Of a stretch of DNA of 64,000 bases, positions 21,738 to 31,385 are shown piece after piece; positions within the stretch are counted from its first letter, which is position 1, and the number at the start of each line of letters is the position of its first letter. This DNA comes from Craspedostauros australis (taxonomy: Eukaryota > Bacillariophyta > Bacillariophyceae > Mastogloiales > Achnanthaceae), in assembly GCA_026770025.1 (NCBI GenBank), contig JAMXDE010000009.1, positions 744,001 to 808,000 on the forward strand, given 5' to 3'. A model generated the notes under the pieces. That model was not told the DNA's origin. It saw only the letters and a program-made list of their open reading frames with translations, and did no database searches. Position numbers and translations under genes: made by a program.

Positions 21738-23611
21738 CACCCTCGCGTAACTCCCAACATGCTCTGTCTTGCTGATTTGCCGCTGTCAGGGGTAGGCTTG
21801 AGGTACACTTCTCTCATTTTTCTGTGGTGGGCCGTCGGATGATGCTTCGTGAAGTAGTCGGCGAGATTGTCTGCTCCGGGGGCCCAGTAGACAATGAATT
21901 GTCCTTGCTGGATCCGGTCGCGCACCCAGTAGAAGCGCATGTCCATTGCTCGGGTGCGTCGCTGCTTCATGGTGTTGTTGACGATGCCGGATGCGGTGGA
22001 ATTGTCCGTTTTGATTGGCGTGGGTGGTTGGGCGTGGCCCAGCTCGTTGAGGGTGGTGCGTAGCGCTGACGCTGCTGTGCAGTTCAGGTACAGCGCGCCG
22101 ACCTCGGCCTCGGCTGCCGAGCTCATGACGTTCTGAATTTTGTTGCATACTGTGTGTATGGCTCCGTTGTTAGGAGGTGGTTGGATGGGCGCCTTGTTGT
22201 TGTCGGGCGAGCTGTTGCTGAGGTACATGTGCCCGCCTGCGCGACTTCTGGCCTTCGGTAGGCTCAGGTACGATGCGTCGCTGTCGACATGCAGTATCAT
22301 GTCGCTGGCGTGGTAGACGATGGTCGCGCTGGGATGGGTGGCGCAGTAGTCGAGTAGTTGCATGACTCGGTTTGCCGTGTTGTGCGTGGCATGCGCCTGC
22401 TGGGTGGCGATGTCGCTGACTGCTGGAAGGATGGTGGGGTCGACGGCTCTTGCGTAGTATAGTAGGGTCCCTACTATCTGTCGAATGCGGATGATCTCTT
22501 CTGCGGGCAGTTCCGGTGCGGTGTCCTCCAGTTTGGGTTCTTGTGTTCTTGCGCCGTAGACTGGCGCTTCGCACGGGGCTGGCGCGTGTTGTGGTTTGGT
22601 GGGGATCGGATGTTGGAATTTGTGAAGCGCCTTTTTCACGTACCCTGGCATGGACAGTTCCACTGTTTGTGCGTCGTAGTCCCATTTGAGACTGACGCCG
22701 CAGTAGAGATCGCCGTCCCACTCGATGGTGCACTTGTATATCGTTTGAAGCGCTCCGATGAGGTGCTGCGCGTGTTCTTTGCCCACATATTTGACGCCAA
22801 AGTCGTCTACCACGAGAGTGAATGTGATGGGCCTGCAGTCGTGCTTCCACAATCCTGGAGTGTGTGGGACTGGCCTGTAACCGAACTTCGCGAGGTGTTT
22901 TTGGAGCTTCACATTTGCGATTTTGCCCGCTTGTGGCAGCCCGTACATGCCCTTTCGCACTTCGACGTAGACGTTGCCGTTGTGTTCTAAGTTCTGGAGC
23001 TTGTATTGCTCAACGACTTCCGGTGGTATCATTGCCATCGGCATTCGCATGTATTCGTATCTGTCCATTTCGGTGTTCAGATAAAAATCTTTGATGTCGA
23101 TGGTCATGAATCTTGCATTCGGTGTGGAGATGACGCTGTTGAACAAACACTTCGCAGTGGTGAGTTCTGCGGTGGGTGTGTGCACGTCGAATGGGTAATC
23201 GATGAGATTACCTCCCACGGTGAGGCGCGTGCGATGTGTTTCCGCTTTTTGTGGTCGTACGGCGCAGACGATGCGGCCGTATGTGACGGTGCGATCTCGT
23301 GGTACGGCCGATCGTGGGACGAAGAAGATGGTGTTGGTTGCCGCCGATGCTGGGATGCGGGTTCCGATGCCTTGTGCGAGACGTCCGATTTCGTTCGCGA
23401 AGGATGTGTACCATTGTTGCGGGGTATGTCCGTGTACCTTGCCAGCGATGAGGTGTCGGTATTCGTATGCCGTGCCCGTGCGTTCGTCGATGACTGCGTT
23501 TGCGGTGGTGGCTCCGCGCGCCCATTGCTTGCGTTGGATGGTGCCGGTTCGTAGTCGTGTGCGTGGCGCCGTTGTGGCATGGCCTGTGGGAGGTGCTCCT
23601 GTGTTGGCGTT

Positions 23612-23644
<33 letters not shown>

Positions 23645-25423
23645 CGATTCTGGTTCGGAGTCGGCTTCGTCGTCTGTGACCTGCGGTGTGATTTGGGGCA
23701 CCCTCGGAGGTGTGCGCGCCGGCGTCGTGGAGGTGACGCGTTTGTTGTTGGTGCGGCTGCTTGCGGTGGTGAGCACCCTCGGAGGTGGCTCGGTGTGCAC
23801 CCTCGGAAGTGGCGCTGCGGGTGTCTCGGGGAGCGCCTGCTGGAAGATGTCGCTGAGCTGCTGGAGTGCTCCGAGCTGCTCGTCGCCGATCGACTGGAGT
23901 GGTGCGCACGGCTTGGTGAGTGCTGTGGCGAGGTCACCTGCTGCTTTGATGGCCATCTCTGCGTTGGTCGGCGTGGGCATGGCGCACTTGCTTGGCATCA
24001 GTTCGATGGTGTCGGTGATTCGGACCTTCCTTGTCTTGTTGCAGTACACCTTGTAGCACCGGTAGTGTTCGAGTGCTGGTGCTACGTACCATCCGGCGGA
24101 TCCGTGTGGTGCCCATGTGGCTCGTTTGCTGGGCTTGTCATGGATGACTGCCTTTGTCCCTGGTGGTGCCATTGGCGTTGCATTGAAGTCGAAGTTGCCG
24201 TGGAGGGCATGATGTGCCGAGATGTGCGGGTTGACTCGCGACGGTCGCATCAGGTTGAGTGTGATGTCGCATTGGGGGAGGAGTTGACACCACAGATGGA
24301 GTGGAAATGCCTCGTCGGCCGTGGCTAGTCCTGCGATGAAGTGGTCTTTCCAAGTGGAGATGGCTCTCTCTGCTGCGTTGCGTCGGTGAATGCCTGGCGG
24401 CACAAGCTGGTATTGGATACCTTTGGATTCGATGAGGTGCTTGAGTTCTTTCGGCGCCTCGTTGTCGAGTCGGTGAAATCGCGGTGTCATTCCGCTTCGA
24501 AGGAGAACCGTCAAAAGTTCGTCACACGCTCGCGTGAGCTCCGTTGCGTGCCGACTGCGCATCGGTCGCGAAAGAATTGCGTTGGAGTCGTGATCGTACA
24601 ACACCATGATGTACTGGTATCCGCGGCTTGACGTCACAGGGAAGCGCCCAGTTTGATCGGTGAAGATTTTACCCGTTGGCCGATAAACGTCCATGAAGAT
24701 TTCGCGTTGTTCCGTGGGATTCTTGGTGGATTGGGTGACGTGGTTACAGTGCTTGCGCGTGGACTGCGTGTTTTGGTACTGTTGTCGGAGGTGCCCAGCG
24801 GCGGTAGCGGTGGAAGGTGGAAGGAATTTTCGCACCAATTGTTCGGTCAGTCCGGGCCACGACGAAAAGAATCCTTTCTTGATGGCTGCTGTGAACGTGG
24901 ATACCGCGGGGCTGAAGCAGCACTGGTGGTAATATTTGGCCAGTTCCATCTTGGTTGACGTGTGATGGACGTGATTGGCCATTTTTGGCGATGTGGGCTT
25001 CGGCGGTTGGATGTCGATGCGATACATGCCGTCAACTTGATGCCGACAACCGGTGTGAATCGTGTTTCCGTTTTTTCGAATTCTCACGGATTCTTGGTCG
25101 AAGTCAACCGTCATGCCGTGGTCACACAGTTGCCCCACAGACACAAGCGCCGCGCTGGAAAGTTGTGGAAAAACTCGTGCGGTGCACGCGTGCTGCGGTA
25201 CATTGGCAATGCTGACCGTGGCTCGGTGGGAAGATTGGATGTTGGATCCGTCGGGCAACGACACCGACAACGGGTTATCGTCGGGTGTTTGGCCAGTGCA
25301 AGGATCTTCAGGTCGCAGGAAATGACTAGTGCAACCAGAGTCAACTATGGCGAGGGCAGGAGCACAGGATGGTGAAGTAGTAACAGAGAGTGCTACTTGC
25401 TTACTGTGGCCCTGCCGTGCTTG
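21575..25423 (-). CDS. pol: Copia pol polyprotein (protease-integrase-RT-RNase H)
   Basis: Open frame following the gag TGA without a frame change, about 1282 codons. No separate ATG is needed if the TGA is read through. In order: the protease motif DSGCTSHF (near 25340); a pre-integrase segment ending in WPGLTEQLVRKFLPPS; the integrase core with D (TDQTGRF), D (RLDNEA, near 24465) and E (NAAERA); an acidic Asp run from GTC repeats near 23610-23642; RT with YGLPQAG (near 22935) and VDDFG (near 22805); RNase H with the triad visible in HVDSDAS, SSAAEAEVGAL and KTDNSTASG. All catalytic residues I looked for are present. The C-terminal 53 residues are encoded inside the 3' LTR. The element type fits diatom CoDi elements as I recall them; I cannot assign a subclade. 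Confidence 0.93.
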
Positions 25424-26587
25424 TCATGCGTTTGCCGGGGCGCCTTCGGTGGATCCTCCCATCGTGTTGCTGCGAGTGGCCTCCTTCTTGTGCCCTGGCG
25501 CTGGGTTCATGCACGTCGCGCTGGTGTGCGTGATGCCCACCTTGTACCCGTGTGTCCAGCAGTAGGAGTCGTGCTTGTGCTTGCGTCCTCCCTTCTTGCC
25601 TCCAGTGCCGCTGCTCGTGGCCGCATTGGCTTGCAGCTGGGACACCATTGCCGTGATCTCAGACAATTGCTTGACGAGGTTGGCGTTGCTCTCGGTGAGT
25701 TGTGCCACGGTGCTGCGATCCGCGGCTGTGGCGGATGCGAGGTTGGCGAGCGCGTCTGCGGTTTCCGTGGCGGTGATCGCCGCATTGGCTCCTTGGAAGT
25801 TGGCGCCCGCAGCCGTGGCTTGTGATTCGCGGAGGTCTTGGTGGGCTTCAGCGAAGTCCTTCTTGAAGCGAGTCCATGTCTTGTCGGCGGCACTGAGAGC
25901 GCGGAAAGAACGGCATGCTTCGGGGAACGCTTGTGTTCGGAACACCAGGTTGTACGCCGTGGTGACGAGCTGGTGATCTGCGTACGGCGCTTTGGCAGCA
26001 GCCGCAAGATCGCGCGCAGACTCGATTTGGGCGACGAGCACTTCGAACGGCGCCGTCGGATCGTATGGTGTCTTCATGGCCTTGTCGTTTTCGTCAAGGT
26101 CTTGCGGTGTGATCTTGCCGTACGTGGAGTACAGGTGGGTCAGCAGCTCGAGTGTCGTGACGTTGGCGTAGCCGACGATGTTGTGGCGGAGAGTTCGCAC
26201 GTACTGGTCTTCAATGGCGCCAAGAAGCTGTTGCTTGAGGGCATTGTCGACCGCGCGGTACTCTCTCCAAAGGCGCTCCTGTTCCTTGTGGATGCTGGTG
26301 GCGGCGCTGATCTGGGCTGCAGTGGCTGCGTTCGGGATGTTCGGGTGTGGTCCTGGGTTGACCGGCACGACGAATGCTGTCGCCGAATGTTCTTGGTACA
26401 CCTCTCGGGAGACGGTGAGGACCAGGCATCCGAGCTGACCGTTTCCGAGGGGGCAGTGCACCGAGGCCGCATTGGCGTTGAGGACTACATTGAGTTCTGC
26501 GATGGACTCGTATGTGGGTACCCCGACGATGGGTTCGACGATTGCCTGCGGAAAGGTGGCGAGGATCTTCTCGTGGCTGTTGGCCAT
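25424..26587 (-). CDS. gag: Copia gag protein
   Basis: 387 residues from the ATG at 26587, 68 nt after the 5' LTR. It is mainly helical, with an Ala-rich middle, as expected for a capsid. The basic segment GGKKGGRKHKHD leads to CWTHG...HTSATC...GHK, a Cys/His cluster near residues 345-370. That cluster stands where a CCHC zinc knuckle would be, and is the form I recall for diatom Copia gag. The ORF ends in TGA (25424-25426) in the context GCA-TGA-CAA, and the same frame continues directly into pol. Confidence 0.9.
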   Translation of the reverse strand: MANSHEKILATFPQAIVEPIVGVPTYESIAELNVVLNANAASVHCPLGNGQLGCLVLTVSREVYQEHSATAFVVPVNPGPHPNIPNAATAAQISAATSIHKEQERLWREYRAVDNALKQQLLGAIEDQYVRTLRHNIVGYANVTTLELLTHLYSTYGKITPQDLDENDKAMKTPYDPTAPFEVLVAQIESARDLAAAAKAPYADHQLVTTAYNLVFRTQAFPEACRSFRALSAADKTWTRFKKDFAEAHQDLRESQATAAGANFQGANAAITATETADALANLASATAADRSTVAQLTESNANLVKQLSEITAMVSQLQANAATSSGTGGKKGGRKHKHDSYCWTHGYKVGITHTSATCMNPAPGHKKEATRSNTMGGSTEGAPANA

Positions 26588-26641
26588 GGTGATGATTTTT
26601 GGTGATGCTGGTCTTGGTGACCGAGATTTTCAAACGTTGGC

Positions 26642-26655
26642 TATTAGCGAACAAC
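26642..26655 (-). other. Atypical primer-binding site, complementary to the LTR
   Basis: On the element strand the 14 nt right after the 5' LTR read GTTGTTCGCTAATA. A tRNA-primed element would normally show TGG here, complementary to CCA. Instead the exact complement lies inside the LTR at 26687-26700, 31 nt away, forming a perfect 14-bp inverted repeat across the LTR boundary. The position and complementarity suggest self-priming, as described for Tf1 of fission yeast, where the first 11 nt of the transcript anneal to the primer site. Confidence 0.6.
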
Positions 26656-26844
26656 TGTCAATAAGACGAGTAGTGTGTGAATCAATGTTGTTCGCTAATA
26701 TTATGAGATATTACATTGTTGAGCTGAGGAGTTGCGGTCTTGGCTCCTGCTAGTGTCTTGATCTGCTCTGGGAGGAAAGTGGGCGCGAGGTGCGCACTTT
26801 GCGTACGGTGGTCAGTCGGGTCACGTGCGGGACTGGAATCAATA
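26656..26844 (-). repeat. 5' LTR of Copia element
   Basis: 189 bp, directly repeated at 21549-21737 with one mismatch. On the element strand an AT-rich stretch (ATAATATTAGCG) directly precedes and overlaps the 14-nt segment complementary to the primer-binding site, which could be close to the transcription start. The far end faces the downstream host gene. Confidence 0.95.
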
Positions 26845-26903
26845 TCATCGACATCATATCCGCAGACAGATAGAAGAAGGCCGCACAAGTACTCAATGCC
26901 ATC

Positions 26904-27623
26904 ATGGAACATGTTGAGCAAGAAAGAAGCATCCTCATCATCGGCGCGAGCGGGCGCTTGGGAAGAGCCGTGATCCTGGCAATTTCACATTGCCCCAACA
27001 AGCCGCAAATACATGCATTCTGCCGCGACGTAGGACTTTTCCAATCCGAAGCAGACGTTTCATCGGCATGCACCAGCGTGCTGGGCGGTGACGGGAGGTC
27101 ATCAACAGACCTGGACAATGCGCTCCGAGAGTCCGGTGCTAATCTGGTGATCGTCGCCATTGGCAACGGCAAGGACCGATCGAACGCCAACATACGCCAT
27201 GCCAACGCTGAAGCATTGTCACAGGTGCTCATCGCGAACGAGGAGTTTGGCCATGTGCGCGTGTGCGTGATCTCATGTGCCGGTGCCGGGTCAAGCAGCA
27301 GCATCCGCATGGGGATGGGAGTTGGATCAGTTCTGCGCAGGCGGCACCGAGACCTGCTGGAGGATCACACCAGGCAGGAGCGAACCTTCCTGCTGCACAT
27401 CAAGCACAGGGTAGGCTTCATACGCCCCACGATATTCCTCAAAGACCGAACGCCGACTCATCAGCTCCAGACGTTCGACGACGACGGTCACCCGCAGAGC
27501 CTGACGACTTTCCGGTCTGACCTGGCCGACTGGATCGCAGAGGCGGTCTGCAGCTCAGACGATCCCTTCCTCTTCCAAGGCCGCTCCATCAACATCACGT
27601 GCGTCCGTCGAATACGGCTGTGA
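26904..27623 (+). CDS. NAD(P)-binding (NmrA/SDR-like) protein
   Basis: Intronless, 239 residues from the ATG at 26904. Residues 9-20 (SILIIGASGRLGRAV) are a GxxGxxG dinucleotide-binding motif of the extended SDR/NmrA (NAD_binding_10) type. LVIVAIGNGKDR and VCVISCAGAGSS correspond to later strands of the Rossmann fold, and GFIRPTIFLKDR to the segment that closes the sheet in this family. No catalytic YxxxK is evident, as in many NmrA-like regulators or epimerase relatives. Substrate and location are unknown; there is no signal peptide. The Copia LTR ends 59 bp before the start codon, so the original promoter has been displaced by 5.3 kb. Confidence 0.75.
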   Translation: MEHVEQERSILIIGASGRLGRAVILAISHCPNKPQIHAFCRDVGLFQSEADVSSACTSVLGGDGRSSTDLDNALRESGANLVIVAIGNGKDRSNANIRHANAEALSQVLIANEEFGHVRVCVISCAGAGSSSSIRMGMGVGSVLRRRHRDLLEDHTRQERTFLLHIKHRVGFIRPTIFLKDRTPTHQLQTFDDDGHPQSLTTFRSDLADWIAEAVCSSDDPFLFQGRSINITCVRRIRL

Positions 27624-27986
27624 TCGTGCGCGGACATACATGCATGCAGGCACTACAATCCCGAAGCTCCCAACGGGCCCAAGTCGGATTTGCATCCATG
27701 GGTACCCTACTTCGAGCCATGCATCCCACACATACCCCTAATCCATCCGTCCATCCGTCAATCTCTCCATTCATTTTCAACCGAGGGGCCCGCATCAGTT
27801 CAATCAACGTCTCCCGTAGAGGTAGATGCACGACGATAATACAACACAAGACACGCCACGACCGCAAGTGATGCAATGGAAGCATTGGTCTCCGCACAAG
27901 AATGCAACTCGAACTCAAGATTGCGCGAGATCCGTCGCACTAGTTGTCCACTCTCTCTAGAGTATTGTCCTCTGCTCTCTGCTGCT
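27624..27986. other. Intergenic between convergent genes
   Basis: 363 bp between the 3' ends of the NAD(P)-binding protein gene and the small secreted protein gene. It contains short ATCC-rich repeats around 27740-27765. No gene is seen. Confidence 0.5.
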
Positions 27987-28547
27987 CTACGAATGTGCTC
28001 CATTTTGTCGCTGCTGTCGATTGATCCGTCTCTGTGCACGGTATTCCTCCCAGACACATTGCTCGAAGACCTCCGAACGCCCAGTATCAATCTCTCCAGG
28101 TTCCAACGGCACTACCCTTGTCCTTTGTGGTTGATCGCGGCCGGCACTGTTATTTCCATGCGCTGCTGAGTCTGGCTCATGCAGAGACGAAGATGGAGCA
28201 TCGTACACCACGTCAAAGCATGCGGATGACACACACTGATGAATACAATTCATCGCTTCTTCTGCGATCTGCCCAGAGCACGTCATCCGTTCGCACTCCT
28301 GCTGCAGCCTGCGGATGTGCTCCTCTTTGCCTTTGGGAGGCTTGTTGTGGCCCTTCCCGTACAGATTCCTACGCCGTTGCTCTTTTCGTTGCCCTTGCTG
28401 TTTCTTTTGCTGTTGTTGCTGTTGGTTCTGCTCCGCCACCACGAACTTGGGCAGCAGGAGGAGGATGACCAGCACGAAGAGGTTTTTTACGAAGACAAGC
28501 AGATACTTGTTAGTTGAAGGTGGGCCGTTTCGATTCCCTTTGATCAT
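27987..28547 (-). CDS. Small secreted cysteine-containing protein (DUF4787-like)
   Basis: Intronless, 186 residues from the ATG at 28547. A hydrophobic segment at about residues 15-38 (LLVFVKNLFVLVILLLLPKF) ending in VVA is a signal peptide or anchor. A Gln/Lys/Arg-rich stretch follows. The core has Cys at CERMTC, NCIHQCVSSACFDVVY, then VVPLEPGEID..R...FEQCVWEEYR. This Cys spacing with the PLEPGEID block resembles the DUF4787 family, which I recall as short secreted eukaryotic proteins of unknown function; the match is from memory and should be searched. Predicted to be in the secretory pathway, with disulphides. Confidence 0.7.
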   Translation of the reverse strand: MIKGNRNGPPSTNKYLLVFVKNLFVLVILLLLPKFVVAEQNQQQQQQKKQQGQRKEQRRRNLYGKGHNKPPKGKEEHIRRLQQECERMTCSGQIAEEAMNCIHQCVSSACFDVVYDAPSSSLHEPDSAAHGNNSAGRDQPQRTRVVPLEPGEIDTGRSEVFEQCVWEEYRAQRRINRQQRQNGAHS

Positions 28548-29613
28548 GGTGCCAGTCGGGGGATTTACGACACCGTGGGTATCTGACTTGATGGGATCTT
28601 GGAGATGATGAGTTGGTGTATTTGGATGGCTAAACGACCGAATGACTGCGGCGTTGTTGATGGGCGATGACGCTTGTCGTTTGGATGGTGCGGGCGAGGA
28701 GACCTACGAGCTGCACTTGTGCCAGCGGTGTCGTTTGTAGCAACTTGTGCCTCGTGCCTTGTGCCCAGGCCATGGTCGTCGCTGTCGCTGTTGTTGCTGT
28801 TGCTGTTGTTGCTCTTCCCTTTGCTTCGTTTCGCGTTCCTGCCAGTTCTTGTGTGTGACGACTCTTGGGAGAGAAAGATGACTTGTACCATGCGTCGACC
28901 AATGAGATCAGTTCATTTGAGTGATTTTGAGAACCCAGGACTAATTTCCCAATACAACGTCTGTCCATTGCCCCTATTCATAAGTTTCCACAACCTGGCC
29001 AAGACCACAAGTCTGCACTTTCCAGAACGCTCCATACATATGTACATATGCACATACATATTGTGTAATACAACTTGTCTGGCTGTGCTTCAAGACTGCG
29101 ACTGCAGGAATCAAGCGACAGCATAGCTTGTGGATACACTTGAGAGGTTAGGAGTTGATAGGAGTGATATCTCTCTTAATGACAATCATTGTCAACATGA
29201 CATTGACGGAGACGACGACACTGGTGTGGAAATACCAATACATCTGTACGAGCTACAGTAGTATCTTCAGCAGAGTCTATGCAGTGCCTTGCATCAATGG
29301 GATGGACAACATATTCCGCCAGACAACATGTCAGAGTGCGGGTACACTTGAAAGCTGAAGTGGATCGGAATGCTCGACCAATACGCGTAGTTGTTCAGCT
29401 CAAAGGATCAAACGCAGCCAGCGATCGCAGCCTGGTGAATGATGAATGTGCCAAATGGGCACTACTCTCTGGAGTACGAGTATGCTATATTTTATTGTAC
29501 ACAGATGAAAATTGGGATGGGCAGATGGGGGCAAAAGCACTGGCTGCATTGGGATTGGCATACCCACGATGGTGTGGCGTAGAACGTGGTTCACTCAGAA
29601 AGAAGATCCCAAT
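28548..29613. other. Intergenic, no supported gene
   Basis: 1.07 kb upstream of the secreted protein gene and downstream of DUF6824 gene A. It is rich in GTT/GCT repeats near 28780-28815, which make apparent Leu/Val runs in one strand and Asn/Ser runs in the other. No gene is supported. Confidence 0.5.
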
Positions 29614-31331
29614 TCATACCCGACGTTGTCTTTTGGAGGCACGGGTTTTACACAGCTCCTCATCTGAAGTTGGGTGCGTCAGAATGCCGACTGCTCGCAT
29701 CGGATCAGCGTGCGGGATGCTCGCCACAGACCCTTCCACACCGATCGCGCTTGCATGCGAAGATTCGCGAGGTTGCGACGAAGTTGATGCTTCAGCCATC
29801 GAAATGGAGACCATCGGGATCATGGCATTACATCGTCGCTTCTTTGGTGTTGGAGCAGTGAAAGCTTTCACAGCTTCCTTCAGCGTCTTGTCAGACTTGA
29901 GCTGATGAAGCACAGACATGTTGGCCTGCTCGAAGAGCTCGCTCAGGGCTTCGTCTGAGGCTGGGGTGTTGAGAACACGGAGGAAGCAATTGAGGGGTGT
30001 TTGCAGAGAGCCAGAAAGAAGGAAATGCAATGCATGGAGCGGATGAGTATCAGCAGGCTGGTTGGCAGGTTGGTTGATTGATTGAACGAATCGAATCGCA
30101 CTTGAGGTATCATACTCGTATTGGCGCTATCGTACTGAAGCAAAGCCAATGGAAATGAAATGATCATGAAACTCCACAGCCATTCCCAAACATCAGCTTG
30201 CCAAATTAGACAGAGATCATCATCAAGTATCAGAACTCACCACCTTGCTCAAGACCCTTGTGCACCTCCTCCATGCTACTCGCAACGGCGGCATTCTTCA
30301 TCATCAGCACATCGATGCTGTTGTCAAGCTGCTCCGATTCGATTTGGCGTCTCAGTTTCTTCGACTTGGTGCTCGAGCTGTACTTATCACCAAGCAGATC
30401 ACGAATGCTGCAGGAATGCAAGGTCAAGCGATGTTTTAGATGTTGGGCGGAACGCACGGTAGCCGAATAAGAGCAACGCGTACCATGTGCACATAGTGGC
30501 GCAGCAATGACGTGATTCAATGTCACGGAGTCGCGATTGCCGCCCAATCAATTGCAGCGTTGAAGAAAAAGCACAAAATGAAGGTGAAGTTGGGTCAGTT
30601 TCAAGTGCATACTGAGACATGCTGACCATCTGACAATGCGGGCATGCATGCATGCATGACAATCGCAATCGAGGTTGCATTCACTGTCACCGCGAATATT
30701 CGTATTGTCGACGGAACATCGCTCCAATGGAGACCGACCGAATCATCTGCTCGTCTCCTGGCACCGGTCGAGCATCCCTCAAGATAGATCCTCAACCTCT
30801 GCGAATATTCGAACGCTGAACGCGACAGTCGCAGACGCCGTCGTTCAATATTGCAACACCGAACCAGTGGGCGACGCAACTTGGCATCGCTTCACCTCCG
30901 ACGTACCATTGTCCGATCTTCTCTCGTGCCATGGTGTCATTCACGACAAGCCAACCTGCTCCGTTCTCCAACTTGCGAATGAAACCACCGTTCGGGCTGT
31001 TGAAACGGATTTCCTCGATGATATTGGTGACGATGCGAGACTTGTCGGCTTTGGATTTGGCGTTCTTGTACTCCGGCACGCAATCTGAGACCAGCTTTCT
31101 GAAGTAGACGTTGCCAGGATGGTTCTTGACGTTCTTGCCTCTTCCGCAGATGACATCCCGCTCCGTTGGAACGAGGTCATTTGGCAGGATGTCGCTACAT
31201 TTCGGTCTGGCCATAGCGCCAAGGGTGAGGTTCGGGAAGCGTGGCGACTGGGCAAGGCTGCTGGCCACGATTCTATCGGCGACGTGCTGGCTTCTGTTGC
31301 CATCCGCTTCTTGGTCGATGCTATTGTTCAT
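29614..31331 (-). CDS. DUF6824-domain protein A (three exons)
   Basis: Exons 31331-30907, 30407-30241 and 29960-29614 (312 residues). Introns are 499 and 280 nt. An upstream in-frame ATG at 31385 would add 18 residues. Residues 57-141 form the DUF6824 domain: PTERDVICGRGKNVKNHPGN, then YFRKLVSDCVPEYKNAKSKADKS and GGFIRKLENGAGWLVV...AREKIGQ. The domain is found widely in diatoms and is thought to be nuclear/regulatory, possibly DNA-binding; no function is proven to my knowledge. Exon 2 encodes SIRDLLGDKYSSSTKSKK. The C-terminus ends in basic KRQRR, a possible nuclear signal. Junctions were chosen because they keep phase and give the same exon 2 length (167 nt) as paralogue B. Confidence 0.85.
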
Positions 31332-31385
31332 CTTGTAGGAGCTAGTGGGCAGTGTCAAGACTGGAAGGAAGGATGTCGCAATCAT

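Larger units (their letters stand above)
21549..26844 (-). mobile_element. Copia (Ty1/copia, CoDi-like) LTR retrotransposon, apparently complete
   Basis: A 5296-bp element read on the minus strand. Its two 189-bp LTRs (26656-26844 as 5', 21549-21737 as 3') differ at one position only (A at 21622, G at 26729), so the insertion is recent. It is flanked by TCATC on both sides (21544-21548 and 26845-26849), the 5-bp duplication expected for Copia. Gag (26587-25424) and pol (25423-21575) are in the same frame, divided by one TGA. Protease, integrase, reverse transcriptase and RNase H come in the Copia order, with catalytic motifs intact. On the element strand the LTR begins TATTGA and ends TTGACA, so the 5' end lacks the usual TG. 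The primer-binding site is unusual (see 26642). The element sits 59 bp upstream of the NAD(P)-binding protein's ATG, in the opposite orientation. Confidence 0.95.

Noticed and set aside
23605-23645. GTC repeat as a microsatellite locus of its own
   Set aside because: It is in frame inside pol and encodes an Asp run in an acidic linker between integrase and reverse transcriptase, so it is part of the element.
26655-26655. LTR boundaries one base earlier (C at 21548 and 26655)
   Set aside because: The extra C is shared by both copies, but the boundary at T gives a standard 5-bp TCATC duplication and places the primer-binding match exactly at the LTR edge.
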